DNA from: Sulfitobacter pontiacus
Lineage (GTDB): Bacteria; Pseudomonadota; Alphaproteobacteria; Rhodobacterales; Rhodobacteraceae
DNA: 64,000 nt
Direction: 5' to 3'
Assembly (NCBI RefSeq): GCF_040790665.1
Contig: NZ_CP160849.1
Span: 1,885,501-1,949,500 of the forward strand
Below are positions 44,270-53,193 of the stretch, in pieces. Below the pieces are notes generated by a model that saw only the letters and a list, made by a program, of their open reading frames with translations, was not told the origin of the DNA and did no database searches. The stretch's first letter is position 1, and the number at the start of each line of letters is the position of its first letter. Position numbers and translations under genes: made by a program.

Positions 44270-45997
44270 GTGCGTATCCCCGCCGCTGCCCGCCGCTATC
44301 TGCCTGTCCTCGACTGGGGGCGCGACTATGACAGGGCGGCCTTGTCCAATGATCTGATCGCGGCGGTGATCGTCACGATCATGCTGATCCCGCAATCGCT
44401 GGCCTATGCGCTGCTGGCGGGGCTGCCGCCCGAAGCGGGGCTCTATGCATCTATCGCGCCGATCCTGCTTTATGCCGTCTTTGGCACCAGCCGCGCGTTG
44501 GCGGTGGGGCCGGTGGCGGTGGTGTCGCTGATGACCGCGGCCGCCTTGGGCAATATCGCCGATCAGGGCACGATGGGCTATGCCGTCGCCGCGCTGACGC
44601 TGGCCTTGCTGTCTGGGGTGATGCTGCTGGTGATGGGCGTTTTCAAGCTGGGGTTTCTGGCGAATTTCCTGTCCCACCCCGTGATCTCGGGCTTTATCAC
44701 CGCCTCTGGCGTGATCATCGCCGCCAGCCAGATCAAGCATATTCTGGGCATCGATGCCTCTGGCGGCAATCTGGCAGAGCTGCTGATGTCGATCTGGGCC
44801 AATCTGGGCACGGTGAACGGGACGACGGTGGTGATTGGTGTGTCCGCGACGCTGTTTCTGTTCTGGGTGCGCAAGGGGCTGAAACCTTTCCTGCGCGCGC
44901 GCGGCGTTGGCCCACGGGCGGCGGATGTGGCGACCAAGGCGGGTCCCGTGGCGGCGGTGGTTGTCACCACATTGGCGGTCTGGGCTTTCGATCTTGCGGG
45001 GCAGGGCGTCAAGATCGTGGGGGCCGTGCCGCAAAGCCTGCCGCCGCTGACCCTGCCGGACCTGTCGTTCGATCTGATGGGCAGCCTGCTGCTGCCGGCC
45101 TTTCTGATCTCTGTCATCGGGTTTGTTGAATCCATCTCTGTCGCGCAAACGCTTGCCGCGAAACGGCGTCAGCGCATCAATCCGGATCAAGAGCTGATCG
45201 GTCTGGGGGCGGCCAATATCGGCGCGGCCTTTACGGGGGGCTATCCGGTCACGGGGGGCTTTGCACGGTCTGTGGTGAACTTTGACGCAGGGGCGCAGAC
45301 ACCGGCGGCGGGGGCCTATACCGCCGTGGGGCTGGCCGTGGCCGCACTGGCGCTGACGCCGCTGGTCTTCTTTCTGCCGCAAGCGACTTTAGCCGCGACG
45401 ATCATCGTGGCCGTGCTGACGCTGGTGGATTTCTCGATCCTGAAAAAAGCATGGGGCTATTCCAAATCCGATTTCGCTGCCGTGCTGTCCACCATGTTGA
45501 TCACCTTGGGCAGCGGGGTCGAATTGGGGGTGACCTGCGGGGTGGTGCTGTCGATCTTTCTGCATCTCTATAAAACCACCAAACCGCATATTGCCGAAGT
45601 CGGGCTGGTCCCGGGCACCGAACACTTCCGCAATATCAACCGCCATGAGGTCGAGACCTGCCCGACGGTGCTGACCCTGCGCATCGACGAGAGCCTGTAT
45701 TTCGCCAACGCGCGGTTCCTGGAGGATTGCATCTACGACCGGCTGGCGGGCAATACCTGTCTGCGCCATGTCGTGCTGATGTGCTCTGCCATCAACGAGA
45801 TCGACTTTAGCGCGCTGGAATCGCTTGAAGCGATCAACGCACGGCTGCGCGACATGGGGATCAAACTGCACCTGTCCGAGGTCAAAGGCCCCGTCATGGA
45901 CCGTCTGAAAAAGCAGCATTTCATCTCGGATTTGACAGGCAGCGTGTTCCTGTCCCAGCATGCAGCCTATGTCGCCTTGGGAAAAGCTGCCGCATAG
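44270..45997 (+). CDS. SulP/SLC26 family anion transporter with STAS domain
   Basis: 575-residue membrane protein. The SLC26 core covers about residues 20-420, with the signature IPQSLAYALLAGLPPEAGLYAS near residue 40 and AFTGGYPVTGGFARSVVNFDAG near residue 322. A cytoplasmic STAS domain follows at about residues 460-570. The start is a GTG four bases after the dioxygenase stop, with no clear ribosome-binding site, so translation is likely coupled. Family members move sulfate, bicarbonate or dicarboxylates. Beside a persulfide dioxygenase, sulfate or sulfite movement is the simplest guess. Confidence 0.88.
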   Translation: MRIPAAARRYLPVLDWGRDYDRAALSNDLIAAVIVTIMLIPQSLAYALLAGLPPEAGLYASIAPILLYAVFGTSRALAVGPVAVVSLMTAAALGNIADQGTMGYAVAALTLALLSGVMLLVMGVFKLGFLANFLSHPVISGFITASGVIIAASQIKHILGIDASGGNLAELLMSIWANLGTVNGTTVVIGVSATLFLFWVRKGLKPFLRARGVGPRAADVATKAGPVAAVVVTTLAVWAFDLAGQGVKIVGAVPQSLPPLTLPDLSFDLMGSLLLPAFLISVIGFVESISVAQTLAAKRRQRINPDQELIGLGAANIGAAFTGGYPVTGGFARSVVNFDAGAQTPAAGAYTAVGLAVAALALTPLVFFLPQATLAATIIVAVLTLVDFSILKKAWGYSKSDFAAVLSTMLITLGSGVELGVTCGVVLSIFLHLYKTTKPHIAEVGLVPGTEHFRNINRHEVETCPTVLTLRIDESLYFANARFLEDCIYDRLAGNTCLRHVVLMCSAINEIDFSALESLEAINARLRDMGIKLHLSEVKGPVMDRLKKQHFISDLTGSVFLSQHAAYVALGKAAA

Positions 45998-46047
45998 TCA
46001 CCCATCGTTTGCAAGTTTCTGTTTGATCGTTACAACTGCTGTCAGGG

Positions 46048-46070
46048 GCTGCGGAACGGCGTTCCGCAGC
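46048..46070 (+). terminator. Strong hairpin after the SulP gene
   Basis: GCTGCGGAAC and GTTCCGCAGC form a perfect 10-bp stem with a GGC loop. There is no T run, so it could be a Rho-assisted terminator or a leader hairpin before the ligase gene at 46099. Confidence 0.45.
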
Positions 46071-46098
46071 GGGGAGAGAACTATTTCAGGACAGTGAT

Positions 46099-47667
46099 AT
46101 GATACCGATCAATCCGCCGGCACCGGCGACGACACCCACGAAAACCATCGTCGAGGTCGTGCGCGACAACGCCAAAGCACATCCGGAAAAACTTGCGCTG
46201 GTCTGTGACGGGCAAACCGTCAGCTGGGGGGCATTCGACCAGCGCATCAACAAGATCGCCAATCTGCTGCTGTCGATGGGGGTGAGCAAGGGTGACAACA
46301 TCGCGATCATCTCGCCCAATTCCATTCCCTATGCAGAACTGTTTATGGGCATCCTGCGGGCAGGGGCCTGCGTGACGCCGCTGTCGACGATGGCGTCGCC
46401 CGATGCGCTGCAAAAGATGCTGACCGACTGCGGCGCGCGCGCGATCTTTGTCGCGGCGCAATATCTTGAACTGGTCGATGGCTTTATCGCTGATCTGGAT
46501 CTGGCGCGCTTTGCCATTGATTTCGACCATCCCGCATTTCAGCCTTATGGCGCTGCGGTTGACGGGGCTTCGGACTCCGACCCCGAAATCCAGATCGAGA
46601 TGTCGGATGCGTTCAACCTGATCTATTCCTCGGGCACGACCGGCACGCCCAAGGGCATCTTGCACAATCACTGGATGCGGTCGGCGCAGATGGACCGCGT
46701 GTCGCCCAACGGATATGACGATAACGCCCGCACGCTGCTGTCGACGCCGCTCTATTCCAACACAACGATCGTGTCCTTCCTGCCGACGCTCTATGGCGGC
46801 TCGACCGTCTATCTGATGCCGAAGTTCGACGCCCGCGGGTACCTCGAGATCGTGCAGCGTGAAAAGATCACCCACACGATGCTGGTGCCTGTGCAATACA
46901 AACGCATCATGGACGTGGCTGACTTTGACGCCTTTGACCTGTCATCGATGCAGGTGAAATTCTCCACCTCCGCGCCGCTGCGGGCCGAGGTCAAGGCGGA
47001 TGTGCTGGCGCGCTTCCCCGGTAAGCTGCTGGAATACTACGGTCTGACCGAAGGCGGCGGGGTCACGGTACTGAATTCTGCCGAACATCCCGACAAATTG
47101 CATACGGTGGGCCAGCCCGCGCCGGGCAATGAGATCCGCCTGATTGACGAGACCGGCGCAGAGGTTCCCAAGGGCACCGTGGGCGAAATTTGCGGCCGCG
47201 GGCCGACGATGATGGCGGGGTATTTCGGGCGCGATGACCTGACCGCTGACTACATCTGGCGCGACGCAGCGGGCAACGTCTTCTTTCGCTCGGGCGATAT
47301 GGGCCGTTTTGACGAGGACGGCTTTTTGATCCTGTCGGACCGCAAGAAAGATATGATTATCTCGGGCGGGTTGAACATCTATGCCGACGATCTTGAACTG
47401 GTGCTGCTGGCGGACCCCGATGTGACGGATGCCGCCGTGATCGGCGTGCCCTCTGACGCTTGGGGCGAAACGCCTTACGGGTTGGTGGTGCTGCGCGAGG
47501 GGGCGACGCGTTCGGGCGAAGATATCTGCGCTGACGCCAACGCCAAGCTGGGTAAAAGCCAGCGTCTGTCGGCGGTGGAACTGCGCGAAGAACTGCCGCG
47601 CAGCTCTATCGGGAAGATCCTCAAGAAAGAATTGCGCGCGCCCTTCTGGGCGGCGGTTTCTGCGTGA
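46099..47667 (+). CDS. Class I adenylate-forming enzyme (acyl-CoA ligase-like)
   Basis: 522-residue ANL-superfamily enzyme. The ATP loop YSSGTTGTPKGILHNH is near residue 175, the A5 region YYGLTEGGG near residue 313, the hinge SGDMGRFDEDGFLILSDRKKD near residue 398, and the A10 Lys in SSIGKILKK near residue 508. It activates a carboxylic acid as the AMP ester and usually transfers it to CoA. The thiamine-diphosphate enzyme encoded 14 nt downstream is an unusual partner and suggests a joint, unknown pathway. It is unrelated to sulfur oxidation as far as I can see. Confidence 0.85.
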   Translation: MIPINPPAPATTPTKTIVEVVRDNAKAHPEKLALVCDGQTVSWGAFDQRINKIANLLLSMGVSKGDNIAIISPNSIPYAELFMGILRAGACVTPLSTMASPDALQKMLTDCGARAIFVAAQYLELVDGFIADLDLARFAIDFDHPAFQPYGAAVDGASDSDPEIQIEMSDAFNLIYSSGTTGTPKGILHNHWMRSAQMDRVSPNGYDDNARTLLSTPLYSNTTIVSFLPTLYGGSTVYLMPKFDARGYLEIVQREKITHTMLVPVQYKRIMDVADFDAFDLSSMQVKFSTSAPLRAEVKADVLARFPGKLLEYYGLTEGGGVTVLNSAEHPDKLHTVGQPAPGNEIRLIDETGAEVPKGTVGEICGRGPTMMAGYFGRDDLTADYIWRDAAGNVFFRSGDMGRFDEDGFLILSDRKKDMIISGGLNIYADDLELVLLADPDVTDAAVIGVPSDAWGETPYGLVVLREGATRSGEDICADANAKLGKSQRLSAVELREELPRSSIGKILKKELRAPFWAAVSA

Positions 47668-47681
47668 ACAAGGAAGATGAC

Positions 47682-49253
47682 ATGAGCGAACAAGACGATA
47701 CAGACCAGATGAATGGCGCCGATAGCCTTGTGCAAACGCTGCTCGATAGCGGGCTTGATACCTGTTTCACCAACCCCGGCACGTCGGAAATGCACTTTGT
47801 TGCCGCGCTGGATCACGTGCCCGGCATGCGCTCTATCCTTGTCCTGCAAGAGGGCGTGGCGACGGGGGCGGCGGATGGGTACTACCGTATGTCCGGCAAG
47901 CCCGCCTGCACCCTGCTGCACCTTGGGCCAGGGCTCGCCAACGGATTGTCGAACCTGCATAACGCGAAAAAGGCAGGCTCGGGCGTGGTGAATATTGTCG
48001 GCGAACATGCGGTCACGCATATCGAGCTGGACGCGCCGCTGACCTCTGACATCGAAGGGATCGCGCGGCCCGTGTCCCATTGGGTGCACACGTCCATGTC
48101 GGCGGCGGATGTGGGCGCGGATGCGGCCCGTGCGGTGCAGGCGGCAAATGTGGCACCGGGGCAGGTGGCGACGCTGATGCTGCCCAGTGACACCGCTTGG
48201 AACGAAGGCGGCGCTGTCGCGCCCGCGCGAGAGCCTGCACAGCGCCCTGCCTTTGACGAGGCTGCATTGGAGGAAGCCGTCGCCGCGCTGTCCGGCCCTG
48301 ACAGCCTGCTGCTGTTGGGCGGTGCCGCGCTGAGCGCCGAGATGCTTGAGATTGCGGGGCGGATCGCGGCCAAAACGGGCTGCAAACTGCTAAGCGAATG
48401 GGCCAATGCGCGGCAGGAACGCGGGGCAGGGCGTGTGGTGGTCAACCGCGTGCCCTATCCCATCGATCAGGCGCTAGAGACGCTGGCCCCGTTCAAGCGC
48501 ATCGTTCTGCTGGGCGCACGCGCACCCATCGGCTTTTTCGCCTATCCGAACAAGCCCGCGATCCTGACCGCCGAGGGCACGCAGATCACCAACCTCTGCA
48601 CCACCGCGCAGGATATCGCAGGGGCGCTGGACGCGCTGTGCCGCGGTGTGGGTGCGGCGGACACTCCACCCGCCCATGTGGCTGAAGCCGCCACCCCCGA
48701 CAAACCCAGCGGCCCGTTGGAGCCGGGCGGCATCGCGCAAGCCCTAGCGCGCACCATCCCCGAGGATGCGATTGTCATCGACGAGGCGATCACCACAGGC
48801 CGCGCGTTCTTCCCCGCAACAGCAGGGGCCCCGAAGCACACTTGGGTGAACAACTGCGGCGGGTCCATCGGCTATGGCATGCCCGTGGCGATTGGGGCGG
48901 CCGTGGCCTGCCCTGACCGCAAGGTGATGGCGCTGATCGGGGATGGCAGCGCGATGTACACGGTACAAGCGCTTTGGACGATGGCGCGCGAGGGGCTGGA
49001 CATCACCATCGTGATCTTCGCCAACCGCGTCTACAAGATCCTGCGTGGCGAGCTGACCAATGTCGGCGTCAGCAATGCGGGCCCCAAGGCGATGGATATG
49101 CTGTCGCTTGACCAGCCGACGCTTGAATTTGCACAGATGGCAAAGTCGATGGGGGTAGAGGCGACGCAGGTCACAGATTGCGAAGCGCTTGAGCTCGCGA
49201 TCGAGACAGGGTTGGCGCACAAAGGCCCGTATCTGATCGAAGCGGTGATGTAG
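47682..49253 (+). CDS. Thiamine-diphosphate-dependent enzyme, acetolactate-synthase-like
   Basis: 523-residue protein with the three-domain layout of ThDP decarboxylases and carboligases. The catalytic Glu lies in VLQEGVATGAADGYYRM near residue 58. The ThDP/Mg motif is GDGSAMYTVQALWTMAREGLD (residues about 422-442), with Asn in FANRVYK. No regulatory subunit gene is adjacent and it is shorter than IlvB, so it is unlikely to be the biosynthetic acetolactate synthase. It is closer to benzoylformate-decarboxylase-like proteins. The ATG at 47682 follows AAGGA; GTG at 47664 overlaps the ligase stop and is less likely. Confidence 0.8.
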   Translation: MSEQDDTDQMNGADSLVQTLLDSGLDTCFTNPGTSEMHFVAALDHVPGMRSILVLQEGVATGAADGYYRMSGKPACTLLHLGPGLANGLSNLHNAKKAGSGVVNIVGEHAVTHIELDAPLTSDIEGIARPVSHWVHTSMSAADVGADAARAVQAANVAPGQVATLMLPSDTAWNEGGAVAPAREPAQRPAFDEAALEEAVAALSGPDSLLLLGGAALSAEMLEIAGRIAAKTGCKLLSEWANARQERGAGRVVVNRVPYPIDQALETLAPFKRIVLLGARAPIGFFAYPNKPAILTAEGTQITNLCTTAQDIAGALDALCRGVGAADTPPAHVAEAATPDKPSGPLEPGGIAQALARTIPEDAIVIDEAITTGRAFFPATAGAPKHTWVNNCGGSIGYGMPVAIGAAVACPDRKVMALIGDGSAMYTVQALWTMAREGLDITIVIFANRVYKILRGELTNVGVSNAGPKAMDMLSLDQPTLEFAQMAKSMGVEATQVTDCEALELAIETGLAHKGPYLIEAVM

Positions 49254-49276
49254 CGCCCGCGCCAACCACCCTATAC

Positions 49277-49314
49277 AAAAAGGCCCCCGATCAGCGCTGA
49301 TCGGGGGCCTTTTT
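49277..49314. terminator. Perfectly palindromic bidirectional terminator
   Basis: A 38-base perfect palindrome, AAAAAGGCCCCCGATCAGC then its reverse complement, with A and T runs outside. It lies between the convergent thiamine enzyme gene and the MscS gene and should stop both. Confidence 0.9.
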
Positions 49315-49336
49315 CTATTTCAGTCATCCGCGTCTG

Positions 49337-51775
49337 TTAGCGGTCTGCACCACTGTCGCCGTCGGCATCATCGCTGTCCGGCACATCGTCTGCCTCGATC
49401 GGCTTGGACACGGTTTTGGTCGGCGGCAGGTCTGTGTCCTGCGCGGCGGGGCCTTCGATCTTGAACGGCTGGGTGGTGCCGTCCTTGTTCTCGCCCAGCC
49501 AGATGGTCTGCTGCGGGAAGGGGATCTCGATCCCGCGCTCGTCAAAGACCGTCTTGAGGTAGCCGTTGTACATACGCCCGATGCCCCATTGCTTGCCGGG
49601 ATCGGTCTTGATCCGCACACGCAGTACCACGGCGCTGTCACCAAGGGATTGCACGCCGAACCATTCCAGCTCTCCCATGATGCTATTGGCGATGTCTGGT
49701 TCGTTTTCCATCATGCGGTCGAAGGCGTCGAACATGGCCTGCTTGGCCTCTTCGACATTCTCGCGGTAGGCGATGCCCATGTCACAGACCGTGTAAGAGA
49801 AGCCGCGCATATAGTTGCTGACCACATCCACGGTAGAGAAGGGGATCATGTGGAACACCCCTTGCACATCGCGCAGGGACACAGAGCGCACCGACAGCTT
49901 TTCGACGGTGCCAGTGGTGCCGCCCACGGTGATCACATCGCCCACGTTGATGACATTCTCGAACTGGATGAACACACCGGTGATGATGTCTTGCACCATC
50001 TTCTGCGCGCCGAAACCAATCGCCAGACCCAAGACCCCGGCAGAGGCGAGCAGTGGCCCGATATCCAGCCCGATCTCGCTCAGCACGAACATCAGCGTGA
50101 GGATGATCAGCGTAATGGTCGCCGCATTGCGCAGCAAGGTCAGCAGGGTGGTTTCCCGCGAGGTTGGCACAGCCCCGTATTCAGGGTTCAGCTTGTAGTC
50201 GACAAAGGATGTCAGCGCGAGCCAGATGCCGAAGGCCACCGTCAGGATCAACCCGACAGAGATCAGCGCCTTGGTCACTGCCAGCCCGACCTGCCCCTCA
50301 AGCCAGCTGCGCATGTCGATCGTGCCGATTACGTCCAGCGTAAAGAACAGCACGCAGACCAGAAGGAACAGCCGCAAGGCGCTGAAGGCGCGGGGGACAA
50401 AGGTGTTGATGCGACGTTCCAGCAGCGGCAGCTTGGCGTTCACGTCCTCGGGCAGTGAAATGCCGCGGTGCACGGCCTGTGCCAACCATCCCGACAGCAG
50501 GGCGGCGATGATGATCGCGGCAAGGATCTTGCCCGACCCGACAATCGCGTTCAGCGTGACCTCGGCGGGCTGGGTCATGACCACGATGAACATCACCGCG
50601 ATATAGGCCAGTGCGAACCAGTGCCAGATGCCTGCCAACCCGTGCAGCGTGCGCGCGATAAAGCCGCGGCGCGCCTCTGCGATGGTGGCGGGGTCGACGC
50701 CCTCGGCGGCTTGCGCCTCGCTGGGGTCGGCCTCGCTTTGTAGCCAACGGGTGACGGCCTTGCGACGGCGCAGCACGATGTAGACAAAATACAGCAGTAC
50801 GAGGACCGATAGAAGAGCCGACACGCCAGCGCCCGCGGCCGTGTTGACGCTTTGGTTGACGATTGGCACGACCAGCAGTTGCCCGTAGCCCAGAACACTG
50901 ACCACGATGCTCAGATAGCGGGTCAGCGCCGCGGCGGCCTTGTCATCGACGGGCACCAGACGCAGGCCCGACGCAACGGGCGAGAGGAACGACCGGATGA
51001 CGACTTTGGTCATTTCTACCAGCAGGAAGGCGTTCAGATACATCGACTGGCGGATGCCGATCTGCCCGACTTCGCCAACGGCGAGGATGGTGATCAGATA
51101 GCCCGCGGCCCAAGCCACGATGACGATAAAGGCGTCCAGCAGGTTCGACCCCAGAAACAGCCCGATAGAGCGGAAGAGGCCCACATGTTCAGCCGTGCGC
51201 CCCATGCGCGCATATAGCCCTCGCGCAAGGTAGCGCAGCACCACAAAGAGCGCGACGGTGATCGCAATGACCGCAAGCAGGCCGGGGATCGCTTCCAGCA
51301 ATACGGTCAGCTCCGCGCCGCTGAGGCCAGAGAAGACCTTGCCGCCGCGTTCGAACCCGTTCCAGAAAGAGGTGAGCGTGCTGACTGTGTCTTGTCCGAT
51401 CTGCTGGGTGATCAGGGCGATTTGTCGCCCGACCGATACGCCTTCGGCATCCGCGGCTTCGGTGATCGTTTCAATCGCGGGGTTTTCATCACCCGCAGGG
51501 TCGCCCGAGGCATCCAGCGACTTTTCAAGGTCCGCGATCAGCGCCGCGCGGGCGTCATCGTCTTTGAGCACCTCGAGCAGGGTATCCAGCGGTGCCTTCG
51601 CCTCTGCCTCGGGTGTCGTTTCGGTTGTTTCCGTGTTGGAAGATCCGCCTCCGGTGAACAGCGATTGCGCCTGCGCCGCGAAGGGGGCGAGCGTCAGGAA
51701 GAGTGCCACCACAAGCCCCGTCAGTACGTAGAGCCACCCTTGGGCTGGCATCGCGATCTTTCCGGTTTTTGACAT
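49337..51775 (-). CDS. Large mechanosensitive ion channel, MscS family (second copy)
   Basis: 812-residue inner-membrane channel with a signal peptide (to about residue 37), a Glu/Thr-rich periplasmic segment and roughly ten spans. The MscS pore and beta domain lies around residues 570-680: LLASAGVLGLAIGFGAQKMVQD, then GTTGTVEKLSVRSVSLRD. The C-terminus is acidic and disordered (many Asp). It parallels the channel at 8132-10564 in size and layout. The ATG at 51775 has AGAGG upstream; the reading from 51793 is not needed. Its neighbours are osmoregulated-glucan genes, which fits a role in osmotic shock. Confidence 0.9.
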   Translation of the reverse strand: MSKTGKIAMPAQGWLYVLTGLVVALFLTLAPFAAQAQSLFTGGGSSNTETTETTPEAEAKAPLDTLLEVLKDDDARAALIADLEKSLDASGDPAGDENPAIETITEAADAEGVSVGRQIALITQQIGQDTVSTLTSFWNGFERGGKVFSGLSGAELTVLLEAIPGLLAVIAITVALFVVLRYLARGLYARMGRTAEHVGLFRSIGLFLGSNLLDAFIVIVAWAAGYLITILAVGEVGQIGIRQSMYLNAFLLVEMTKVVIRSFLSPVASGLRLVPVDDKAAAALTRYLSIVVSVLGYGQLLVVPIVNQSVNTAAGAGVSALLSVLVLLYFVYIVLRRRKAVTRWLQSEADPSEAQAAEGVDPATIAEARRGFIARTLHGLAGIWHWFALAYIAVMFIVVMTQPAEVTLNAIVGSGKILAAIIIAALLSGWLAQAVHRGISLPEDVNAKLPLLERRINTFVPRAFSALRLFLLVCVLFFTLDVIGTIDMRSWLEGQVGLAVTKALISVGLILTVAFGIWLALTSFVDYKLNPEYGAVPTSRETTLLTLLRNAATITLIILTLMFVLSEIGLDIGPLLASAGVLGLAIGFGAQKMVQDIITGVFIQFENVINVGDVITVGGTTGTVEKLSVRSVSLRDVQGVFHMIPFSTVDVVSNYMRGFSYTVCDMGIAYRENVEEAKQAMFDAFDRMMENEPDIANSIMGELEWFGVQSLGDSAVVLRVRIKTDPGKQWGIGRMYNGYLKTVFDERGIEIPFPQQTIWLGENKDGTTQPFKIEGPAAQDTDLPPTKTVSKPIEADDVPDSDDADGDSGADR

Positions 51776-51811
51776 GGGGGCCTCTTTCAACACACTAATT
51801 TACACTACGAG

Positions 51812-51830
51812 ATAGGGGACCATTCCCTAT
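51812..51830. promoter_or_regulatory. Inverted repeat upstream of the second MscS gene
   Basis: ATAGGG and CCCTAT flank seven bases, 37 bases before the MscS start. It may be an operator or a leader hairpin. No regulator is obvious. Confidence 0.3.
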
Positions 51831-51864
51831 TTCCACTGTTTTTCGCTTATGGGCGGTCTTGGAC

Positions 51865-51904
51865 GTAAAGAAAACCCGATGGCAGGGCAAGTCTGCGCAT
51901 CGGG
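51865..51904 (-). terminator. Terminator of the opgGIHC operon
   Basis: On the minus strand a stem of CCCGATG with CATCGGG, extended by GCAG/CTGC with one bulge, is followed by TTTTCTTTAC. It lies just downstream of the opgC stop at 51937. Confidence 0.75.
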
Positions 51905-51936
51905 CGGTCTTTTGGTCACGGCACTAACGAGTTTGT

Positions 51937-53193
51937 TTACGCTGTGGAACTGCCGGTGATCACCTCGGCGCGCGGGGCCTCGGCTTTGGTCGGGGCGGGC
52001 TGCTTTGGCTGCGGCTGTTTGCGTGCCGCTTCGGCCAGCAGGGCGGCGGCATAGCACACAGCGATGGCGGCCAGCGGCAGGGTCCACGGCAGGGCGGTGA
52101 CCGTAGGTTCGATATCCATCATGATCTGTCCGGCCAGTGCAAGGATCGTCCCTAGCCCAAAGACCAGCAGGCCGTGGCTGCCCATCAGACGCAAGGGGGC
52201 CGCATAGCGGTGTGCGCAGATGCGGGTCACTACGGGGAGGCACGAAAGCACATAGACCAGCGCGAGGATATGCACCAAGCGCGGCAGCGCGAGCATCGAC
52301 TTGTTGTGCGTCGTGATGTTGCTGGGCAGGCCAAGCCCGCCAAGCTGCGCCATCTTGTTGTTCATGAACGATCCCAGACCGGGCACGTAGCGCCAGGCAA
52401 AGATGAACAGCAGCAGACCGAGCGCCAGCTTGAACAGGATCGGAGAGTTGCGGACCAGCCGTTCGTCCTTGCGATGACGCACACCGATAGCAAGGCCGAT
52501 GACAAAGATGAACTGCCAGGTGAGCGGGTTGAAGAACCAGCCGCCGCCACCGGGGTGGTTCGGGATGGTCAGTCGGGTGGCTCCTGCATAAAGCCAGAAC
52601 GCCCCTGCAACGGCCAAGGTCGTGCGCGGGGCGTAAAGCACAGCGGCGATCAGCGCAGGGCCTGCCAGCAGCAAGACGGTATAGGACGGCAGAATGTTCA
52701 CATAGCCGATCTGATATCCCAGCGTGACCAGCCCCGCCATCGCGGCACCGGTCTGGTCATACAAAAGGGCGAGGTTGTGCATCACACGAAACTCCGAGCG
52801 CACAAACGTATCTGCCGCCCAGGCATAAAGACCGATGGCCGCGACCGTCAGCACAATATGCACGATATAAAGCTGCCACGCCCGCCGCCACAGCGGGGCC
52901 ATCGCATCCCAAAGACGCAGCTCGCCCGACATCCAGCGGCCAATGGCGGGGGAATAGGCGATGCCCGCCGCGATGCCCGACATGATAAAGAACGCCTCTG
53001 CCGCGTCGGAGAACCCGATGTTGCGGATGGTCAGATGCTCCCACGGGTTGCCGGGCATGTGGTCGATAATGATCATGATCAGCGCCAGCCCGCGAAACGC
53101 ATCGATGCGCGGATCACGCGCGCGGCGCGGCAGGTCGACGCCGCGCCGGATGGGAATAAGCTGGGCGTCAGGCCGGTTGGGCGATTGTGTCAT
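51937..53193 (-). CDS. opgC: OpgC, succinyltransferase of osmoregulated periplasmic glucans
   Basis: 418-residue membrane protein of the OpgC acyltransferase family, with about ten spans. The N-terminal RDPRIDAFRGLALIMIIIDHMPGNPW (two segments, about residues 26-50) holds the conserved Arg-Gly and His of this family. In Rhodobacter sphaeroides OpgC adds succinyl groups to the glucan backbone, giving it negative charge. The ATG at 53193 overlaps opgH by 26 nt; a start at 53217 would add eight residues. It is the last gene of the operon. Confidence 0.9.
   Translation of the reverse strand: MTQSPNRPDAQLIPIRRGVDLPRRARDPRIDAFRGLALIMIIIDHMPGNPWEHLTIRNIGFSDAAEAFFIMSGIAAGIAYSPAIGRWMSGELRLWDAMAPLWRRAWQLYIVHIVLTVAAIGLYAWAADTFVRSEFRVMHNLALLYDQTGAAMAGLVTLGYQIGYVNILPSYTVLLLAGPALIAAVLYAPRTTLAVAGAFWLYAGATRLTIPNHPGGGGWFFNPLTWQFIFVIGLAIGVRHRKDERLVRNSPILFKLALGLLLFIFAWRYVPGLGSFMNNKMAQLGGLGLPSNITTHNKSMLALPRLVHILALVYVLSCLPVVTRICAHRYAAPLRLMGSHGLLVFGLGTILALAGQIMMDIEPTVTALPWTLPLAAIAVCYAAALLAEAARKQPQPKQPAPTKAEAPRAEVITGSSTA

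Noticed and set aside
47682-49253. Biosynthetic acetolactate synthase (ilvB)
   Set aside because: No small regulatory subunit gene follows, the protein is shorter than IlvB, and its partner is an adenylate-forming enzyme.
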